A stretch of DNA of 64,000 nucleotides from assembly GCF_007990935.1 (NCBI RefSeq), contig NZ_BJXJ01000014.1, positions 46,001-110,000 on the forward strand, given 5' to 3'. This DNA is from Vibrio sagamiensis NBRC 104589 (GTDB lineage Bacteria > Pseudomonadota > Gammaproteobacteria > Enterobacterales > Vibrionaceae). A program made the translations under genes and the position numbers. How positions within the stretch are numbered: position 1 is the stretch's first letter; each line of letters opens with the position of its first letter. This document shows positions 58,891 to 64,000 of this stretch, one piece after another. Under the pieces are notes generated by a model. The model ran no database searches, was not told where the DNA came from, and worked only from the letters and a program-made list of their open reading frames with translations.

Positions 58891-60165
58891 CTATTCATCA
58901 TAAGAGAAAAAGTAAGGAAGTTGGTCTTCTAATAAAGCACTTTTCTCTCCAAAGCCAGAGTATGAGTATTTCTCCTTGACTTTTTCAACATTCCACTCTC
59001 TCAAGTTTTGGGAGAACTCAGTCGCGCCACCAAACATTGAGTTCATATTAATAACATTCGATGTATCCCATGGTCCAAGTTTCTGATTAAATGCTTGCGC
59101 ATCACTAAACATTGTATGCATAGTCTTTACTTTTGACGTATCCCACTTTGAAATATCTTGATCAAACCTTACAGCACAATTAAACATAGACCTCATATTG
59201 ATAACATTTCCAGTATTCCATCTACCAATATTTTGATTAAAACTCTTGGCATGATTGAACATATATTCCATATTTGTCACATTTGATGTATCCCAGTTCG
59301 ATATATCACCATTAAACAATAATGCATGATGAAACATATAACTAAGGTCAATTACATTACTTATATTCCAATCATTGATATCTTGATTAAAAGATTTAGC
59401 AGACTGAAACATATGATCCATTCTTTGAACATTATCGGTGTCCCAATCTCCAACATCTTGATTAAATGCTTTTGCATTATCAAACATATACCCCATATCA
59501 ACAACATTTGATGTATCCCACCGGCTGATATCTTGGTTAAATTGGCTAGTCTCAGAAAACATGGCTCTCATATTTTTGACATTAGATGTATTCCAATTGC
59601 CAATATTGTAATTAAATTGAGATTTTTCAAACATTCCATTCATATTCTCTGCACTGGAAGTATCCCAACCGGATAGATCTTGATTAAAGTTAGAAGCAGT
59701 AAACATATGCTGAAAGTTTTTTACATTAGCGGTATCCCACTTACTAAGATCTTGGTTAAATGCAGTAGCATGCCAAAACATAAAGCCCATACTTGTTACA
59801 TTCGACGTATCCCATTGGCTAATATCTTGGTTAAAATTACTGGCAAGCTCGAACATTGCCGACATATTAATAACGTTAGATGTATCCCAATCGGATATAT
59901 CTACATTAAATTTCTTCTCATTCAAAAAAAGAAACCCCATATCTGTCACCTGAGTCGTACAAAAACGAAGCTCGCCATTCATTAATTTACGCTGTATGGT
60001 CTCATCTCGGATAAGTTTATTATCAACAACAATATAAACCTTTGAAGCTTTTATTATTGTTGAGCCAATCAGCATATCTGGGCATTTTACAGAAATAGTC
60101 GATGCTAAAGAAATATCTGAATAGATAGCCAGAAAAGCGGCTGAGATCCATCTGTAATTTTTCAT
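58891..60165 (-). CDS. Secreted BspA-like (DUF285) repeat protein
   Basis: A 424-residue protein with a signal peptide (MKNYRWISAAFLAIYSDISL). After residue 70 thirteen tandem repeats of 24-25 residues follow, each close to MF-x5-FNQDISxWDTSNVxxM. This DUF285 pattern, first noted in Mycoplasma lipoproteins and Bacteroides BspA-type proteins, forms a leucine-rich-repeat-like solenoid and is often found in surface adhesins. Repeat units are diverged at DNA level but show a 75-base period. The C-terminus (EKYSYSGFGEKSALL) lacks a cell-wall or membrane anchor. The gene is isolated; function is unknown. Confidence 0.85.
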   Translation of the reverse strand: MKNYRWISAAFLAIYSDISLASTISVKCPDMLIGSTIIKASKVYIVVDNKLIRDETIQRKLMNGELRFCTTQVTDMGFLFLNEKKFNVDISDWDTSNVINMSAMFELASNFNQDISQWDTSNVTSMGFMFWHATAFNQDLSKWDTANVKNFQHMFTASNFNQDLSGWDTSSAENMNGMFEKSQFNYNIGNWNTSNVKNMRAMFSETSQFNQDISRWDTSNVVDMGYMFDNAKAFNQDVGDWDTDNVQRMDHMFQSAKSFNQDINDWNISNVIDLSYMFHHALLFNGDISNWDTSNVTNMEYMFNHAKSFNQNIGRWNTGNVINMRSMFNCAVRFDQDISKWDTSKVKTMHTMFSDAQAFNQKLGPWDTSNVINMNSMFGGATEFSQNLREWNVEKVKEKYSYSGFGEKSALLEDQLPYFFSYDE

Positions 60166-60741
60166 TCCATGTCCAATATTATGTTGCTTATTTTCAAATA
60201 TAATAGACGACTAAAATTAACTGAGTTTAAGCTTAAGAGTAGCATTTTCTACAAACCAACTGGAGACAACTAAAGAGACAGACAAAATCAAAATGTAAAT
60301 GCTAAGCATTACCGAATGAAAAAATGCTCACTGCTGTGATGCCATTTATCGATTCAATACATATCCGGCTACCATCGCAAACGCACCTAAAAAGTCTGAA
60401 TTTACTTCTGTTAAGGCCAGATTCTAAGCACCTGACAATGAACAATCTCATGCTACCTGACTCCTCCTATTATCCGATGGGTACAAAAGAGCTTTATCTC
60501 AAAGGGTTCTATTTAAAATTATTTTTTAAAAATAATTCTTTACTTCTCCGGAATGAATAGACATAATGCACTTGCTCTGTTGTCCAGAGTTATTAAATGA
60601 AACATCAAGTTGTTAAAGTAAAGCCCTCAGAATTCCCTCGTTGTTATCCTTAGTGTTTCCCTCAGCTTCATAGATACATTAAATAATTCAAACTTCTAGC
60701 GCACCGAATTTATACAATCAACTTTATATAAGGGACACAAC
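60166..60741. other. Intergenic region upstream of the cold-shock gene
   Basis: About 575 bases. It holds the AT palindrome AAATTATTTTTTAAAAATAAT near 60517 and the AAGGGACAC ribosome site of the cold-shock gene. I could not place a cold-box or promoter with confidence. A 78-codon frame at 60324 lacks support. Confidence 0.45.
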
Positions 60742-60954
60742 ATGTCTAACAAAACAACTGGTACTGTAAAATGGTTCAACGAAACTAAAGGTTTCGGCTT
60801 CCTAACTCAAGACAACGGTGGTGCTGACGTATTCGTTCATTTCCGTGCAATCGCTTCTGAAGGTTTCAAGACTCTAGTTGAAGGCCAAAAAGTATCTTTT
60901 GAAGTTGAGCAAGGCCAAAAAGGTCTTCAAGCTGCAAACGTAGTTACTCTATAA
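60742..60954 (+). CDS. CspA-family cold-shock protein
   Basis: A 70-residue single-domain nucleic-acid chaperone. RNP1 is KGFGFLTQ and RNP2 is [17 protein letters not shown] is the usual start. It is preceded by AAGGGACAC and followed by a strong terminator, so it is a monocistronic unit. A long leader upstream would suit cold-inducible mRNA structure, but cold induction cannot be read from the sequence. Confidence 0.93.
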   Translation: MSNKTTGTVKWFNETKGFGFLTQDNGGADVFVHFRAIASEGFKTLVEGQKVSFEVEQGQKGLQAANVVTL

Positions 60955-60962
60955 GAGTAAAA

Positions 60963-60993
60963 TTGACGCAGTCGACTTATAAGACTGCGTCAA
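60963..60993 (+). terminator. Intrinsic terminator of the cold-shock gene
   Basis: TTGACGCAGTC and GACTGCGTCAA pair perfectly over 11 bases, starting 9 bases after the stop codon. The T-rich tail is weak. Confidence 0.8.
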
Positions 60994-61222
60994 ATTCTCT
61001 CCTCTCGAGCAAACCTTTCTCATCCCACTTAAAAATCTCTTTGTTTTTCATGGATAAAGATGCCTAGATAGGAAAGTGGCTAGTTCAAACCTCTTCCTTT
61101 AACGTCTTAGTAAAAGCTCAATTTAATAACGAGAAATTATACTAATACGACTACCTGTTTTAAATCCATTACATGTTCTCTGTAACTCACTTACTAAAGA
61201 AGTTCTAAAGGCTTTTGCACAC

Positions 61223-62497
61223 CTAAAAAGGATGATTACTATTTAGATCTGTATTTGATATGACTTGTTGTGCAAAGTATCGATGAACCGCTGTCGTAGG
61301 GTGTAACATATCCCAAAATATATATTTATCTGAACCAGAATAAGCACATTCATCACTTAATTCATGTCGATATAGATACGAAGAAAGCGCTGTATCAAAG
61401 TGATATTGACAAGGCTCAGTAGTATTAGTAAAACCATGCTGTTGTGGATCACTAACAATGCTTTCAAACAAAGTAAAAGTATCAAAGACCGTAACATTAA
61501 CGCCTTGTTCTCTGAAGTAATCTGCTTGAAGTTGAACAAAAGCATTCATTTCTAGAATGTTAGCCCGAATTTCTTCTATTTTTTCTTGGTCCGTGTTACG
61601 GAACTTAGGAGCTAAGGTGACATCAGGCAAGGTTAGCAGTAAAAAGTTTTCAGCACCTGCATCTGTAAGCTTAATCATCGCTTCTGCAAAATCAGACTTT
61701 ACGTCAGATACACTTCGCTCATATTTCATAAAATCATTTACCCCAAATAATAAGGTAAATAAGGTATTTTTTGCCTGATAGTGCTCGGCTTTTTTCATGT
61801 AAGCAAGATAAGATGCCACTTGCTCAACAATACCAGTCAGAAAAATATAGGCATTTTCACCACCTGCACCACCAACAGCCCAGTTATAAACAGGTAAATC
61901 TTTTTCTTTCGCCAGATATTCAGTCCAGACTAACCCGTTCGAAAAACGACCGAAATACCAGCTGTGTCGATTTGGGAAATTATTGCTGGAAGCGTGAAAC
62001 ACATTCCCTGTATCAGATAAGCTATCGCCAAAAGAGATGATTTTATCTATCTTATCAGGATCGAGAACAGTATCATTTGTCCAAATGGTGTAGTTGTGTG
62101 ACCAGTGGCTCTTAGAAGCAAAAAATGAGATATCAGCATTTTCATTGGCTAAATCTAATGTTTCTTCACAACGTTGGGAAATAAGCTTTTGCGATGTGTC
62201 AGTATAAAACATATTTTTCAATGCAATATTACTTCGCCAATAGCCTTCAATTGTAAAATAGCTATTATCAGGGTTCCTTGCCCACTCCCAGTCCGTTGAA
62301 ACATAATCTTTCGACTGACTCAACCGGTACCAGCAACGGACATTTAACGTTTGTTGCTTTTTTTTATAATGATCAATTGAAGAAAAAGAATCCATATACG
62401 CATCGCGGACAGCAGATTCTGAGCTAAAAACTTCACCCGCATTGATATTTCCGAAAGGTATCCATAAGGAACCAAGTAAAGCGACTATTTTTTTCAT
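61223..62497 (-). CDS. tlh: Thermolabile haemolysin (lecithin-dependent GDSL phospholipase)
   Basis: Secreted phospholipase/lysophospholipase of the Vibrio TLH/LDH type. The 424 residues start with a signal peptide (MKKIVALLGSLWIPFGNINA). The C-terminal two thirds is an SGNH/GDSL hydrolase: FGDSLSDTGN (catalytic serine), WAVGGAGGENA (glycine block), LFGVNDFM (asparagine block) and WDMLHPTTAVHRYF (Asp-x-x-His). The N-terminal domain of about 150 residues is typical for this family. It stands alone; TLH is a known marker of several Vibrio species. Confidence 0.92.
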   Translation of the reverse strand: MKKIVALLGSLWIPFGNINAGEVFSSESAVRDAYMDSFSSIDHYKKKQQTLNVRCWYRLSQSKDYVSTDWEWARNPDNSYFTIEGYWRSNIALKNMFYTDTSQKLISQRCEETLDLANENADISFFASKSHWSHNYTIWTNDTVLDPDKIDKIISFGDSLSDTGNVFHASSNNFPNRHSWYFGRFSNGLVWTEYLAKEKDLPVYNWAVGGAGGENAYIFLTGIVEQVASYLAYMKKAEHYQAKNTLFTLLFGVNDFMKYERSVSDVKSDFAEAMIKLTDAGAENFLLLTLPDVTLAPKFRNTDQEKIEEIRANILEMNAFVQLQADYFREQGVNVTVFDTFTLFESIVSDPQQHGFTNTTEPCQYHFDTALSSYLYRHELSDECAYSGSDKYIFWDMLHPTTAVHRYFAQQVISNTDLNSNHPF

Positions 62498-62711
62498 GTA
62501 TCCCTCTCATTACAGCTTAAAAAGAAAAACAAACTAGCAACAATAATCATACATAAAATAAACATATGCAAATACTCACCTAAAACATCCAGGAAATAAC
62601 GAACGCGATTGTTCTTATTTTTGGAACTATCATTTCTTTTTATATTGTTTTAAAGCTCAATATAATCACCTAAACTGGTTACATCAATCAAAAAAATGAA
62701 TAGGATTTATT

Positions 62712-63248
62712 ATGAAACTTAAGAAAACTGCTGCGCTTTCTCTTGTTGCAACATTGGGTTTAGGTACGCTGACACAATCAGTAATGGCTAATGAAGAAAC
62801 AAAACCACAGCCGCTTCTTCCTGCAGCTGTAACTGAGATGTATAAAGCACCAGCTGGTCTAGTAATTACTGATGAGCAAAAACAAACCGTTCTTACTGCG
62901 GTAAAAAAAGCAAGTAAAGGTTGGAGAGATGCCTTTAACAATGGTGATGCTAAAAAAGCAGCGAGTTTCTATGAACAAGATGCCGTAACGACATCTATTC
63001 CATTTGGAATTTACATGGGTCAAACTGCTGCAGAAGGCCTTTGGGACTACATCATTTCTAACGGCTACAAAGATGTTAAATACTTTGATACAAAGATTGA
63101 AGTGATCAGCTCAGATGCTGCTGTTCTATCTGGCTCTTGGGAAATGAACAAAGCTTATGGCATCATTACTAAAGAACTATGGGTAGTTGGTAAGGATGGA
63201 TTAGCAAAATTACGTGTCGATGATTTTGAAGTTGTTGGTGCCAAGTAA
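62712..63248 (+). CDS. Secreted SnoaL-like (DUF4440/SgcJ-type) protein
   Basis: A 178-residue protein with a signal peptide ending at SVMA|NEE. The mature part has the cone-shaped NTF2-like fold of SnoaL/DUF4440 proteins: KASKGWRDAFNNGDAKKAAS, then FYEQDAVTTSIPFG, and a final strand LRVDDFEVVG. Members act on small molecules or bind ligands; no clear catalytic residues can be named. AGGA precedes the start. It ends in a strong terminator. Confidence 0.8.
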   Translation: MKLKKTAALSLVATLGLGTLTQSVMANEETKPQPLLPAAVTEMYKAPAGLVITDEQKQTVLTAVKKASKGWRDAFNNGDAKKAASFYEQDAVTTSIPFGIYMGQTAAEGLWDYIISNGYKDVKYFDTKIEVISSDAAVLSGSWEMNKAYGIITKELWVVGKDGLAKLRVDDFEVVGAK

Positions 63249-63282
63249 ACAGCAATAACTTATACAACCATCACGAACTTCA

Positions 63283-63312
63283 AACCTTCCCCCATGTGGA
63301 AGGTTTTTTTTA
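63283..63312 (+). terminator. Intrinsic terminator of the SnoaL-like gene
   Basis: AACCTTCC and GGAAGGTT form an 8-base stem with a 7-base loop, followed by a run of T. Confidence 0.88.
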
Positions 63313-64000
63313 TATATTAATTCGATCTTTAATTTCAGTATATTTGACTCAACTATACCTATTTTTAAAACTCCACCACCTCACTTTTCTAGCCCATTTA
63401 TTATTTTACATTATCAATCTACAGACTTTACCTAACAATTCAAAAATATAAGAACTCAATTATTAACACGGCCATAAAAATTTATCAAAGAGAACACTCC
63501 TTGGGAGTAATCATTGAACTAATTATTTAAGTCAGATGAGCTTTATTTAGATTAAAATGCCTGTATAACTATATTATATCCCTTTATTTTCCACTTAAAA
63601 CACGAAGCTATTTTTCTAAATACTCAACCTGTAAATAACTGGGCTATCGTTCTTTCAACCCATTTGATACCTATAGTAAAGAATATAGTAAATAATTCCC
63701 TGTTCATGCAATTAAACTGATAATGACTACTACGACTTTATTTAACAATCCTCATTTTCAGTCTAGTGATTTTGTATGAAAATATTATGAAGTAAAAGTA
63801 ATTTTGAGTAACATCCTTATAATTAAATATAACACTAGCTTATCTAAAGTACTGAAATAATATAAGATTTGATTATTATTTCAATTGAGTTTGCTCTAGA
63901 TATAACAAAGCCTGCATAGAGTGCAGGCTAAGATAAGATGCTGTATCACTTTATTATCAAGTAACATTTATATATAACTGTTATCGAGAATATACCGTTC
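63313..64000. other. AT-rich gene-free end of the window
   Basis: Nearly 700 bases without a convincing reading frame. A hairpin AGCCTGCA/TGCAGGCT at 63909-63929 probably terminates a gene lying beyond the window; no other structure was seen. Confidence 0.55.

Noticed and set aside
59326..59985. Plus-strand Ile/His-rich frames inside the BspA-like gene, and possible CRISPR-like periodicity
   Set aside because: The 75-base periodicity comes from coding repeats on the minus strand; units are diverged and lack spacer/repeat structure, so this is not a CRISPR array.
60324..60560. A 78-codon plus-strand frame upstream of the cold-shock gene
   Set aside because: No ribosome site, low-complexity Leu/Ser/Lys content and overlap with an AT palindrome; probably part of the cold-shock gene upstream region.

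Overview
The window is chromosomal DNA of a Vibrio species. The order ispA-dxs, the convergent pgpA-thiL-nusB-ribH-ribBA-ribE-ribD-nrdR run, proBA-crl-frsA-gpt, pepD, purL-mltF-tadA, a minor-pilin cluster beside dnaJ-dnaK-grpE, and nadK-recN-bamE-rnfH-ratA-smpB-ssrA is the order I know from Vibrio. A thermolabile-haemolysin gene near the right end agrees. The species cannot be fixed by reading alone.

Positions 1-45200 are core genome. Isoprenoid precursor genes (ispA, dxs) run rightward into a shared terminator. Riboflavin, thiamine and proline synthesis, the sigma-S helper Crl, FrsA, purine salvage (gpt, an AzgA-type permease) and the purine enzyme PurL lie mostly on the minus strand; purL and the permease gene have PurR-like operators. 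Between the permease gene and pepD is an apparently unannotated 28-residue peptide gene with its own promoter, ribosome site and terminator. Then come a lytic transglycosylase, tadA, an AbgT transporter and type IV minor pilins (minus-strand FimT/PilW/PilX/PilV-like genes and a divergent PilE-like gene). The dnaK-dnaJ and grpE genes follow, with sigma-32 promoters. recN carries a double LexA operator. The core run ends with smpB and ssrA (tmRNA), the two partners of trans-translation.

Positions 45200-55200, just downstream of ssrA, are accessory DNA; in V. cholerae this is the insertion point of pathogenicity island VPI-1. A tight three-gene operon encodes a GHKL-ATPase fused to a PD-(D/E)XK nuclease-like domain, an ABC/SMC-like ATPase and an HNH protein. 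The last two resemble the Septu pair, and the nuclease domain of the first resembles Shedu. This is the best candidate here for an undescribed defence system. It is followed by a frameshifted macrodomain gene, a DEDDh exonuclease, a proline-iminopeptidase-like hydrolase, a chaperone/effector-like pair of type III secretion style, and a decayed IS6-like transposase.

Positions 55200-64000 hold a putative queuosine operon (XRE regulator, VUT-family transporter, QueF), a Dabb protein, a secreted protein with thirteen BspA-like repeats, a cold-shock protein, the thermolabile haemolysin and a secreted SnoaL-like protein, separated by long AT-rich gaps.
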